Source: Candidatus Tumulicola sp.
GTDB taxonomy: Bacteria; Vulcanimicrobiota; Vulcanimicrobiia; Vulcanimicrobiales; Vulcanimicrobiaceae
Assembly: GCA_036490475.1 (NCBI GenBank)
Contig: DASXDT010000006.1
Location: 1,426,001 to 1,490,000, forward strand
Length of the DNA stretch: 64,000 bases
Reading direction: 5' to 3'
Under the pieces are notes generated by a model. That model did not search any database, was not told the DNA's origin, and saw only the letters and a program-made list of their open reading frames with translations. This document shows positions 26,171-34,672 of the stretch, piece by piece; positions within the stretch are counted from its first letter, which is position 1, and every line of letters begins with the position of its first letter. A program made the position numbers and the translations under genes.

Positions 26171-27208
26171 CTACTGACCCGCGGGCGGCGGATCTACTGC
26201 TGGGACGAGTAGCGTCCAACCGCTTTGGTTGTCGATGCCGGATGTGAACTCCGTGACCAGCTTGCCCTGCGGATACGTGTACTCTTTAATCGCCGCGGGA
26301 TTGTTGTTGACGTAGCAGACCAGTTCGGTAAAGAGCGTTCCGACGTAGATGCGGTCCTTCTTGGCATTCAGCCCCGGTCCGACCCACTCGTCGCAACTCG
26401 GGTTGCCGGTGATCACCGATGACGGTGACGTGGCACCTTTCTTAAACGTGTCGATCTTGGCTGGCAGATTGTAACCGGTAATACCCTGCTCGGTCACGAT
26501 GATGGTGTCGTCTTTCAGCACTAAGATGCCACCCGGGGACGTTCCAAGCGTGATTCCGAGGCTCGTGGGTGTCGTCGATCCATGCACGAACTCGTCGACC
26601 GCACCGCCCGGCCCGCTCTTTGCCTGATACGCAAAGAACACGTTGTGATGCTGGTCGACTGCGACCCAGCCACAACAGCTGCCGTTAGTGTCGGTCAGCG
26701 TCGACGTCGGCGTGTTGCTTCCGGGCGCGAAAACCAAAATTTCGCCGTGTCCCTCATTTTCGTCGGTCGCGTAGACGGTGCCGTCACCGTCGATCGCGAC
26801 TCCAACCGGAATGTGCGTGACACCGGTCAGCGTTCGGAACGGCGTCGACGCTCCAGGCTTGTACACGTACAGGCTGGGACCCGAGCCGGCGGTATTCAGA
26901 GCAACCCACAGATTGCCGTCGCCATCGACATGGACGGAGTTTGGACCGTACGGCGCAGTGCTGATCTCTCTCAACAGCGCATGTTTTTTGTTTGCCGAGA
27001 CGACTTCGACGGCGTTACGGTACCAGTTCGCAACGTAGACGACCGAGGCTCCGCTCCCGTTTGGAATCGACATCGCGGATTGCTGCACTGGAATCATCGG
27101 CGAAGTTTGCTGCGACCCGCCGGAGCAGCCGCCGACGAGCGCCGCCGTGGCGCAGGCGAGAAGCGGGACAAGCAAGCTCCGAATCGAGAGCGGTCGACCA
27201 GGGTTCAT
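26171..27208 (-). CDS. Exported NHL-type beta-propeller lipoprotein
   Basis: A 345-residue lipoprotein with the lipobox 'LVGGC' and blades such as 'VHVDGDGNLWVALN' and 'VAIDGDGTVYATDENEG', each followed by a 'VYKPG' or 'VFAPG' strand. The ATG at 27208 has GGGAGG seven bases upstream; the longer frame lacks a signal peptide. It diverges, across 62 bases, from the large LuxR-type regulator at 27271, repeating the arrangement at 3.6-7.5 kb. Ligand unknown. Confidence 0.85.
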   Translation of the reverse strand: MNPGRPLSIRSLLVPLLACATAALVGGCSGGSQQTSPMIPVQQSAMSIPNGSGASVVYVANWYRNAVEVVSANKKHALLREISTAPYGPNSVHVDGDGNLWVALNTAGSGPSLYVYKPGASTPFRTLTGVTHIPVGVAIDGDGTVYATDENEGHGEILVFAPGSNTPTSTLTDTNGSCCGWVAVDQHHNVFFAYQAKSGPGGAVDEFVHGSTTPTSLGITLGTSPGGILVLKDDTIIVTEQGITGYNLPAKIDTFKKGATSPSSVITGNPSCDEWVGPGLNAKKDRIYVGTLFTELVCYVNNNPAAIKEYTYPQGKLVTEFTSGIDNQSGWTLLVPAVDPPPAGQ

Positions 27209-27270
27209 AGGGTCCTCCCACAAGCAACGGACGTGTACGCCAATCTTAGCTATCGCGAGACACGGAATAT

Positions 27271-29910
27271 ATGGGGAACTACCTACCTTCATCGTTCGAA
27301 TTGCTAGCAGATCAGCCGGGCTGGCCGTTTGTGGGCCGTGTCGCGCAAGTGAAGGCGGCGCGACAGCTCGTTATGCGCGCGAAATCGGGAACCGGCGCCG
27401 TAGCGTTGATCGACGGCGAGCCGGGAATGGGCAAGTCGCGCTTTCTGTATGAGATTGCCGCGCGCGAGTCCGAAGCGGCGGTGATGATTCCGCTCGTTTG
27501 CTCTGCCGCGATAGTCGACGAGGGACGTCCCTTACGCGAGCAGTTGACCGCAGCGTTGCGCGGACGCGATGTAGCCGGAGTCGCTCGGCAACGCCCGGTG
27601 CTCTGCACGATCGACGACGTGCACAACGCGACAACCGACGACCGCGCCGTCATCGAAACGTTAGCATCTGCCGCCGCCGCGCACCGCGTCGTGGTCCTCG
27701 CGTCGTGCGCGAGCGAGTGGTCGGGCGCATGGACCCGCGGCGGCGCTGTTTCGATGAATCTCGCGCCGCTCGATCGTTCGCGATCGGAGATCTTGCTCAA
27801 AGCGATGCTGTCGGTTTCGGGCGAGTCTGCCGATGCCCAAACGGTCGCAACCATCCTGCGCATCGCCGCCGGCAGCCCGCGATATTTGCACGAACTCGTT
27901 GCGAGACTATCCGACTTTCGCGCCGGCAATGCATCGCTGATTCCGCAGTCCGCCGAGGCGCAGGTCGTGATGCTGCGGCGCGAACTCGGACGCAGTAACT
28001 TTGAAGTTTTGCGCGAGGCCTCGGTTTTTGGCGCGGAGTTTCGGGAAGAGTGGCTGGCCCGGCTCGCGCGGCGTTCGAACGACGAGGTTATCGCCGCTCT
28101 ACAAGACGGCGTCGATTCCGGGTTGATACGCGAGCTCACAAATCGGCGGGCGACGTTCGTTTTTCGCGACGAGGGCGTGCGATCCGCATTGTACGAGACG
28201 CTCGTAACTGCGAGAAGGCGCACGCTCCACCGGCGCATTGCGTCGCAATTGTGCGGCGACGATTCCGGCGACGAAGTCAACGCGCTGGCCGCGCGGCACT
28301 GGGCCGAAGCCGGAGAGGCCGGCCGTGCAGTCGACGCATTGCTGTCGGCGGCGGCGCGCTCCGCGAAGCGTTTAAACTTCGGCGATGCGCAAGAACTGGC
28401 GCGAACGGCCGCTGCGCTCTCCGAGCGCGATTCCGATGCGTGGTGGAATGCCCAAGAACTAATGGCCGATTTTGCAGCGGCGACCGGGGAGTTTCGCGGT
28501 GCGTCGAGGCTGCGCCGCCGGCTCGCGCAGCATTATCGCGCGATGGGCCGCGATGACGATGCGTTCGATCAGCTGTTTAGCTTGATGCACGACTATTGGT
28601 ACGACGGCCGGCCCACGATGGCCGACGCGATCTACGGCAAGCTGCAAAAATTCGCCGACCAGCTGCAAGGCAGCCGGCCAGCGCAAGTCGAGATCGGCTA
28701 TGCCGAACTGTGCGGGGCTGCCGGACGCAGAACCGAGGCACTCCGCATTCTCGCGCAGCTGCCTGCAGAAGCCTTAGCCACGCAGACGCTGGCCATTCAA
28801 TATCGCCGGCAACTCGCGTCGATGGGAAGCCGCGACCGGCCGATTGCCGATACGCTCGCGATGTTTGAAGAGTCGTGCGCGCTCGCGCAAGCAGCCGGCG
28901 ATCATAGCGATGCGTATTATACGGCGTTTGCTGCTGCGGCGGCGGCGGCCGAGTTGGGGTTGGTGAGCCTCGGGCGTGACTGGCTTGCGAGAGCCGAACG
29001 GGTGTTGTTCGCGCATGCGGACGCAGCCGTTGGAACGGCGCGGTTCTTGCCGCTTCAACTGTGCGAGCTGCTGTTGCTGCAAGGACGCTTTGAAGAAGCG
29101 CGCGATGCAATCGCGGAAGCCGGCTTGGGCAAGCGTTTGGGCGGTTATTTCGAAGCGCTGTTGTCGGGGTTTGGCGTGTTCATCGGAATGCGCCTCGGCG
29201 ATGCATCCCTCATCGCGCCATACTTCAATAACGTGCACCTGCACCGCTCTATACGCGCGGGCCAAGCTGAAGCTACGGGCGTGTTGCTTTGGGGTTACGC
29301 CGAGTTCATGCAGTCGCAGGGCATGCACGACGAGCTCGCGACGGCGCTGCGCCGCTGCACGGAAAACGAACTGATCGACCCGTATTTTTCGATTCAACTG
29401 CACTGCGCGCGTTTTGGAAGCGACGATGACGTTAGCATCGCGCGCAAACAACTCGACGTCGAGGTTTCGCGCGAGAGCAACGTTGTCGCGCGTGCCTGTT
29501 CGAAACTCTTCGACGCGTTCGCGGCGGCGCGCCAAAATCGCGTCCGTGCGGCGGCGAGCGCGGCACGAGCGGCGGCGGCGGCGTTTCGCGAGTTAGAGTG
29601 GCCGTGGCTGGAGGCGTTGGCGCTCGAAACGGCCGGCGATCGCGCAGAGGCTATGGCGCTGTACACTGGATGTGGCGCCGTACGCGACGCGGGCCGCGCG
29701 GCGGGTCTGTCGCGCAAGGAGCGGCGCGCTGCGTTCGGCGCATCGCTGACGCCGCGCGAGTTGGAGATCCGCACGCTCGTGCCGCTGGGACTGACGAATC
29801 GTGAGATCGCTAATCGGCTGGGCGTGACCGAGCGTACTGTCGGACATCATCTCGAGTCGATCTACAGTAAGTGCGGAGTGCGAGCGCGGTGGCAGCTCGG
29901 CCCCGAATAG
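27271..29910 (+). CDS. Large ATP-binding LuxR-type (LAL/MalT-like) transcriptional regulator
   Basis: An 879-residue regulator with the same layout as the one at 4704-7481. It has an N-terminal NTPase domain (Walker A GEPGMGKS at residues 49-56, Walker B 'CTIDDVHN'), a helical TPR-like middle and a C-terminal LuxR-type HTH ('LTPRELEIRTLV', 'TNREIANRLGVTERTVGHHLESIY'). The two proteins share long collinear blocks in the middle, such as 'ELIDP' and 'ATGVLLWGYAEFM' versus 'SCGLLLPGFAEVM', so they are paralogues. It diverges from a propeller lipoprotein gene and probably controls it. The inducing signal is unknown. Confidence 0.9.
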   Translation: MGNYLPSSFELLADQPGWPFVGRVAQVKAARQLVMRAKSGTGAVALIDGEPGMGKSRFLYEIAARESEAAVMIPLVCSAAIVDEGRPLREQLTAALRGRDVAGVARQRPVLCTIDDVHNATTDDRAVIETLASAAAAHRVVVLASCASEWSGAWTRGGAVSMNLAPLDRSRSEILLKAMLSVSGESADAQTVATILRIAAGSPRYLHELVARLSDFRAGNASLIPQSAEAQVVMLRRELGRSNFEVLREASVFGAEFREEWLARLARRSNDEVIAALQDGVDSGLIRELTNRRATFVFRDEGVRSALYETLVTARRRTLHRRIASQLCGDDSGDEVNALAARHWAEAGEAGRAVDALLSAAARSAKRLNFGDAQELARTAAALSERDSDAWWNAQELMADFAAATGEFRGASRLRRRLAQHYRAMGRDDDAFDQLFSLMHDYWYDGRPTMADAIYGKLQKFADQLQGSRPAQVEIGYAELCGAAGRRTEALRILAQLPAEALATQTLAIQYRRQLASMGSRDRPIADTLAMFEESCALAQAAGDHSDAYYTAFAAAAAAAELGLVSLGRDWLARAERVLFAHADAAVGTARFLPLQLCELLLLQGRFEEARDAIAEAGLGKRLGGYFEALLSGFGVFIGMRLGDASLIAPYFNNVHLHRSIRAGQAEATGVLLWGYAEFMQSQGMHDELATALRRCTENELIDPYFSIQLHCARFGSDDDVSIARKQLDVEVSRESNVVARACSKLFDAFAAARQNRVRAAASAARAAAAAFRELEWPWLEALALETAGDRAEAMALYTGCGAVRDAGRAAGLSRKERRAAFGASLTPRELEIRTLVPLGLTNREIANRLGVTERTVGHHLESIYSKCGVRARWQLGPE

Positions 29911-30031
29911 ACTGTTACAAGGGAGAACTCACCGGAAAAGCCGGCGGCGCACAGCGCCCAGCCCTCGGCACGCCGGCCGCACGCGCTTGCGATACGATGA
30001 CGCCACGACAGCTTCACAAAGGATGTGTCAT

Positions 30032-30547
30032 ATGATGAGATACCCGCTCGCGCTCGGCGCATTGCTGAGCATTGCTCTTCTCACCAGTGCCGAGGCGGCT
30101 CCGACGCCCGCACCCGGGGGAGCCAACCAAGTGAGCGCGTTGTCGGGCAAGATCGGTCAGACGGTGTTCAACGGTAATCTGCGCATCAAGATCGTCGAAC
30201 TACGCGCGGCAACGGCATCAGATAGCCAAGGAATCGAGTATCCACCGACTCCCACCGCCGCCCAGAACACGATGTACATGCGGGTTTTGCTGAATAACGG
30301 CACGCACGACGTTTGGGGCGGGATCGTAACGTACACGCTTGCCGATAAGGATGCCATCAGCGTCGAGATCCCAACGAATTCGGTCGTAAAACCATCGCTA
30401 CGCATCTTACAAGGAGCCGCTGCCCGCCAAACTGCGTTGTTCCTCGTCGATAAGGATTTCGTTCCAACCAAATTGATCGTCGACTGCTCTACCTGTGCCT
30501 CGAATGCCGGCTTCCGGCCAATCCGCTTCACCATCAGCCCTTCCTAA
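30032..30547 (+). CDS. Small secreted protein of unknown function
   Basis: A 171-residue protein with the signal peptide 'MMRYPLALGALLSIALLTSAEA'. The mature part has 'GKIGQTVFNGNLRIKIVELR' and 'NTMYMRVLLNNGTHDVW', the pattern of a DUF4352-like or telokin-like Ig fold, but the match is loose. An AAAGGATG site is upstream of the ATG at 30032. It is convergent with the 887-residue secreted protein, and their 3' ends overlap by 4 bases. Confidence 0.65.
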   Translation: MMRYPLALGALLSIALLTSAEAAPTPAPGGANQVSALSGKIGQTVFNGNLRIKIVELRAATASDSQGIEYPPTPTAAQNTMYMRVLLNNGTHDVWGGIVTYTLADKDAISVEIPTNSVVKPSLRILQGAAARQTALFLVDKDFVPTKLIVDCSTCASNAGFRPIRFTISPS

Positions 30548-33207
30548 TTTCGAGTTGTGGATGGGAGCGTTGGGTGCGGTTCGACAGAGCCGGTTGGGCT
30601 GACCAAGGCGCCCGCGTAGCGGCGAATTCCTTCGCCGAAGCTCGGTATGCCCGAGTCGAGTCCAATATATTCCGGCATGCCGAGGGTGTACGATCCGAGC
30701 ACTGCGGTGCCGTTTGATAGTAGCATCCAATCCGACGAGAACTGACCCGCTACGATCGAGAGGTCAATAGATTGCGGTTGCTCCAAAACAAACCATGCGA
30801 CACCCGGAGAGCGCGACATCCTGCGTATGTCTGTTGCGGGCGATCCGGAAACAACGTTAGGCCAGTTGTCGAAATCGTCGACGGCATCCTCATCCGCGTA
30901 TTGGTAGTCCTGTAAACTCCGCCACGGATACGCCATGACGCGCAGTTCGGGGCGTGCCAATGCGCGTCGTATCCAAGCGATTCGAGCCAATCTCGTGCCA
31001 AGCGCGATCGACGCTGCAAGTGTTGCCGGTATATCACGTTTCGTCACGTTCACCGGGCATCGAAACTGAACCCAAACACTGCTGTTCCAGCCCGGCGACG
31101 AAAGCATTCCGACAACGCTGTTCGCGTCCTGATCGTACACGAGGTTCTCGAGCCGATAACCCTGCGCCACCGCGTACCGCCGAAGTACGGGAGCCAGTAT
31201 CGCTGCAGGCGGCAACTCGGCTGGGTGGCCCGAATATTGATAGAGCTTCTGTCGTATGTCGGTACCATATTGCTGCGGCAAGATGCTTCCATCAAGCCGG
31301 GTTAGATTCGGATCCGATCGCTTGGTTATCGACGCTAAGGCGACGCCGATGTCCGGATCGTAGCTCGTCCATGGGACGCCGGTCGAGGTAATGCTCCAGG
31401 GAATCATGTACGCCAGATGTGAGTCCGAGGTGAGTTTCAGTATAGCGCCGCTCGCGTATGTAATAGTAACCTCGGTGCTGCCATTGAAGCCGTCTTCGAG
31501 GACGACGCCATCCGGTGAGTTGTTGTAGTCTTCCAAGAACGATGTTAGGTTGTGGGCGTCACGGCAGCGTTGCTCGAACAGAGCCGATGCCTGTCGCGAC
31601 GATGCATATGCACCGAGCTGCTGACTCGTGATCCGATCGCATTCGCGAAGTAGCGTAACCGACTCGGCGCTAGACGTAGAGGCCAGCGGCGAGAACGACG
31701 CGCTGTATATAGCGTCTAGAAGTCGAGATAGCGCAGCGGTGAATAGCGGATGGTCGTTCGCCTGGAAGTCGCTCGCTTCGAGGACCGTCTTTGTGGGACT
31801 TCCATTCCCGCGAGACTCGATCGTTATCGAAGAAACGTCAGCCACCCGTTCGCGCGCCGGCAGGCTTGCGATCGGGCCGATTAAAACCCCGTCGGCGCTG
31901 AACAATGCCGCGACTTTTCGATACCAACCGGTGCCTCCGAGACGCGACTCGTCAAGGCCGGCCGCCGACATCAATGGCCCAGGGTTGTATGCAACGAGAA
32001 TCAGTCGCTTGTCGGGTAGTAGCACCCAGGTCGAGCTGCCGTCGACATCGCCTTGTTTGGCCGGCTCGATCCAAAAAACGATACCCGAAGTTCGCGCGAG
32101 CGGCAGCAAAGGTGCAAGATCGGCTCTACTGTTTGCCAGCTCCGAAAGCTGCCCGATGTCTTGAGATGCGAAATCGTCGCCGACAATCTGTACTTGCAAC
32201 TGCGGCCGAAGAGAGATCGCTCGAACCCATGGAAGCGCGGCCAGCTTATCGGCTCGCTCGATCGGGGTGGCCAAACAGTTGGCCGCCGATGTCGCGTCGG
32301 TGGGTTCTGGGCAATCGAAAGCAACAGTAATTCCGCCCCATCGTGGCGATCCGATCTCGCCGACGATCCGTGAACCGCTCAGTTCGCTCCATTTCGCGAA
32401 CACGTTTGCAGACGCCATTGCGTTTTGAAGCGGCTCGTTGCGGACGACCGGGGCGGGAGTAGGCATGGAGGCAGGCGGTTCCACCCGTAAAGTCTCCGCA
32501 TATTCGGCAGCCAGAAAGGTAGGGCGCAGCCGGTCTGCGTTTACATCGTTGTTGCCGAAGAGTGCCAGGATGCTCTTGGCGATCGCCGTGTCGTAGACGA
32601 GAGTTTGCGATGACGGGTCCACGACTCGCCAAGGTAACATGAACGCATTTTGGGATTTCGAAATGGCGGATATGGTATGACCGTCGTCAAATTTGACAAC
32701 GATCGCTTCCTGTGGATAGTCGTCCGTGTGAAAGCTACGATTGCTGGGCGACAGGTATTCCGAAACGAAGGTATTTGCACCAGCTTTACACGTCGACAGC
32801 GCCGCGGCGCCGAATGCCTTGTCTCGCATTTGGGCAGCAAACTGATAGTTCAAGGCCGAGCTGCAGTGGTCTATCACGTACGTCGCCAAATCTGCTATTT
32901 GGGCTTTGGGTACGTGGCTCGCTCTGCTCCTAAGGGCATCGAGTAAGGTCGAAACCCTCGCACTATCGATTGCCTCGCGATCAAGAATAAACCCGGTTCG
33001 CGAGCGGTGGATCCTGCCCACGTACCGTTCACCCTTCGCCATGCCACCATGACTCGAGTCCAGACTAATGCTCACGATGTGGGCGGTCGTTTCTGAAGCC
33101 GCTTGACGCGACGTCATAACCGGTTGACTTTGAGAATACGCCGTCGCAATGCTAAATACGAGCGCGACGATAAGCCCCATCCAACAAAGCCTCCTTACTC
33201 TCGTCAT
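30544..33207 (-). CDS. Large secreted protein with two similar halves, function unknown
   Basis: An 887-residue protein with an N-terminal signal peptide ('WMGLIVALVFSIATAYS'). I do not recognise a family. The N- and C-terminal halves look like an internal duplication: 'AFMLPWRV' matches 'AYMIPWSI', 'IGSPRWGGITVAFDCP' matches 'LSSPGWNSSVWVQFRCP', 'LPWVRAISLRPQLQVQ' matches 'IAWIRRALARPELRVM', and 'GWYRKVAALFSADG' matches 'GIRRYAGALVSPTG'. Each half is about 400 residues. It is probably an extracytoplasmic structural or binding protein. An internal ATG at 33180 has a perfect AAGGAGG but would remove the basic start of the signal. It diverges from a beta-helix lipoprotein. Confidence 0.75.
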   Translation of the reverse strand: MTRVRRLCWMGLIVALVFSIATAYSQSQPVMTSRQAASETTAHIVSISLDSSHGGMAKGERYVGRIHRSRTGFILDREAIDSARVSTLLDALRSRASHVPKAQIADLATYVIDHCSSALNYQFAAQMRDKAFGAAALSTCKAGANTFVSEYLSPSNRSFHTDDYPQEAIVVKFDDGHTISAISKSQNAFMLPWRVVDPSSQTLVYDTAIAKSILALFGNNDVNADRLRPTFLAAEYAETLRVEPPASMPTPAPVVRNEPLQNAMASANVFAKWSELSGSRIVGEIGSPRWGGITVAFDCPEPTDATSAANCLATPIERADKLAALPWVRAISLRPQLQVQIVGDDFASQDIGQLSELANSRADLAPLLPLARTSGIVFWIEPAKQGDVDGSSTWVLLPDKRLILVAYNPGPLMSAAGLDESRLGGTGWYRKVAALFSADGVLIGPIASLPARERVADVSSITIESRGNGSPTKTVLEASDFQANDHPLFTAALSRLLDAIYSASFSPLASTSSAESVTLLRECDRITSQQLGAYASSRQASALFEQRCRDAHNLTSFLEDYNNSPDGVVLEDGFNGSTEVTITYASGAILKLTSDSHLAYMIPWSITSTGVPWTSYDPDIGVALASITKRSDPNLTRLDGSILPQQYGTDIRQKLYQYSGHPAELPPAAILAPVLRRYAVAQGYRLENLVYDQDANSVVGMLSSPGWNSSVWVQFRCPVNVTKRDIPATLAASIALGTRLARIAWIRRALARPELRVMAYPWRSLQDYQYADEDAVDDFDNWPNVVSGSPATDIRRMSRSPGVAWFVLEQPQSIDLSIVAGQFSSDWMLLSNGTAVLGSYTLGMPEYIGLDSGIPSFGEGIRRYAGALVSPTGSVEPHPTLPSTTRN

Positions 33208-33277
33208 TCGGTACCTAAACGTGTACTCCGGCTATTCGGGCGCACGAATCGTTCGATGCGACGGAGAAGACGGCAGT

Positions 33278-34432
33278 ATGCACTTTTCTTGCCGTGCGTT
33301 GCGACGCCTGGGGGTTGTTCTAACCATTTACGCGACGGCCGCACTGCTGGGCTGCGGGATCTCACCGCAGCCGGACGCTATGCCGCGGGTCGCAGCGATG
33401 CGCCCGCCGCTGGTTTCGTCTGGGACCACGCTGATCATCAGCAACCAGCATCACCGAACGTACAGACATCTCTCGATCAGCACGCTGGCTGGAAACTGTA
33501 TCGACGTTGAAGACTCCACCGACATTACGATCGAAGCGTCGCAAATCGGACCGTGCGGCGGTAACGGCATTAGCATTAGCGGTGGGCGGAACCTTCGGAT
33601 TATCGACAGCTACGTTCACCCCGAAACTCAGAGCACTGGTTGTTGCGATCATAACGATAGTATCTTCGTAGCAGATGCGACGGCCGTTACGATTCAGGGA
33701 AACGTCCTCGCGTACGGCGAGTCCAACGTAGAAGCCGGTCAGCATACAAAGCAGCTCGTCGTTATCGGCAACTTCCTGTTGAATCCGCGTGGGCCGTATC
33801 CTCGGGGTCAAAACGTGCAAGCATGGGGCGCGAGCGATGTGATAGCGGACGAAAACTACACGCTCAGCAGCACGGATACGAAACGGTACAAGTACCCTGA
33901 CGATCAGGAAGACTCGATCAATTTTGGCGTCGGCTCGAGTTTCGTTGCAAAAGACAACTACATCACAGGCGGCCACAGCGCGAGTGATTGCGGTCTCATC
34001 GCCGACGACGGAGCGAACGGCGCATCGTTCGTGCGCAATCAACTCGTCGACACGGGCGGTTGCGGGATCGGCATTGCAAGCGGAACCCAACAACTCGTTA
34101 GAGACAACCAGATCATCAACCGCACGCCCGTACCGGGTGCCGGGAATACTGCGCTGTACGTCTGGAGTCAGTATAAGGGCGTCGACTGCGGGCCGGTGAG
34201 CGTGATCGGCAACGTCGCGACGGAGTTGCGGAAGGACGGCACGCAATCCGGATACTGGAATGGCGGCGGCTGCTCGCCGGTCACCTCGAAGCACAATGTG
34301 TGGAACGAACGGGCGATGCGATTGCTGACACCGCCCGACAAGAAGCTTCCACCGCCAACGATTCCGCCGAAGCCCAGCCGGTGCGTGATCGAGTCGCCGT
34401 ATTCAAACCAGACCAAGTGGCCGGCTTGCTAG
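33278..34432 (+). CDS. Right-handed beta-helix lipoprotein
   Basis: A 384-residue lipoprotein with the signal 'LGVVLTIYATAALLGC'. The mature part alternates short strands with Asn- and Gly-rich turns ('NCIDVEDSTDITIEASQIG', 'GGNGISISGGRNLRIIDS', 'FVRNQLVDTGGCGIGIASG'), the pattern of parallel beta-helix proteins such as pectate lyases and polysaccharide-binding proteins. No catalytic residues can be assigned. The ATG at 33278 is chosen for the signal peptide. It diverges from the two-half secreted protein; both are extracellular, so they may act on the same polymer. Confidence 0.75.
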   Translation: MHFSCRALRRLGVVLTIYATAALLGCGISPQPDAMPRVAAMRPPLVSSGTTLIISNQHHRTYRHLSISTLAGNCIDVEDSTDITIEASQIGPCGGNGISISGGRNLRIIDSYVHPETQSTGCCDHNDSIFVADATAVTIQGNVLAYGESNVEAGQHTKQLVVIGNFLLNPRGPYPRGQNVQAWGASDVIADENYTLSSTDTKRYKYPDDQEDSINFGVGSSFVAKDNYITGGHSASDCGLIADDGANGASFVRNQLVDTGGCGIGIASGTQQLVRDNQIINRTPVPGAGNTALYVWSQYKGVDCGPVSVIGNVATELRKDGTQSGYWNGGGCSPVTSKHNVWNERAMRLLTPPDKKLPPPTIPPKPSRCVIESPYSNQTKWPAC

Positions 34433-34501
34433 TTACGAGTCTTTGGCGACTTTCTCGAGCGCTTCGGCGGCGTAGCGCCTGCGCCGCGGACCACCCTCGG
34501 A

Positions 34502-34615
34502 TCAGTGAAGAAACTCGACTTCAATCTGTGAGTCGGGGTGCACGGCGGTAACGACGGCCTCTTCGTCCTCGCCCTTTACGACCACGTGATCGCCGAGCCG
34601 GATCAAGACGCACAC
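34502..34615 (-). CDS. Possible 37-residue KOW/Tudor-like small protein
   Basis: The reading frame from GTG 34615 gives a short, strongly protein-like sequence with 'RLGDHVVVKGEDEEAVVTAV' and 'IEVEFLH' at the end, resembling a KOW/SH3-type barrel strand set. An in-frame stop directly precedes the GTG and there is no ribosome site, so it may be the tail of a lost gene rather than a real small gene. It lies in a 240-base gap between two convergent genes. Confidence 0.35.
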   Translation of the reverse strand: MCVLIRLGDHVVVKGEDEEAVVTAVHPDSQIEVEFLH

Positions 34616-34672
34616 TCATATCGTGAATTACTCATGCTTGTACGGTACAACGGAAGGTCCGGAACGTGCAAG

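Noticed and set aside
27312-28280. Long minus-strand frame opposite the second LuxR-type regulator
   Set aside because: Low-complexity Ser/Arg/Ala composition and full overlap with a well-supported gene.
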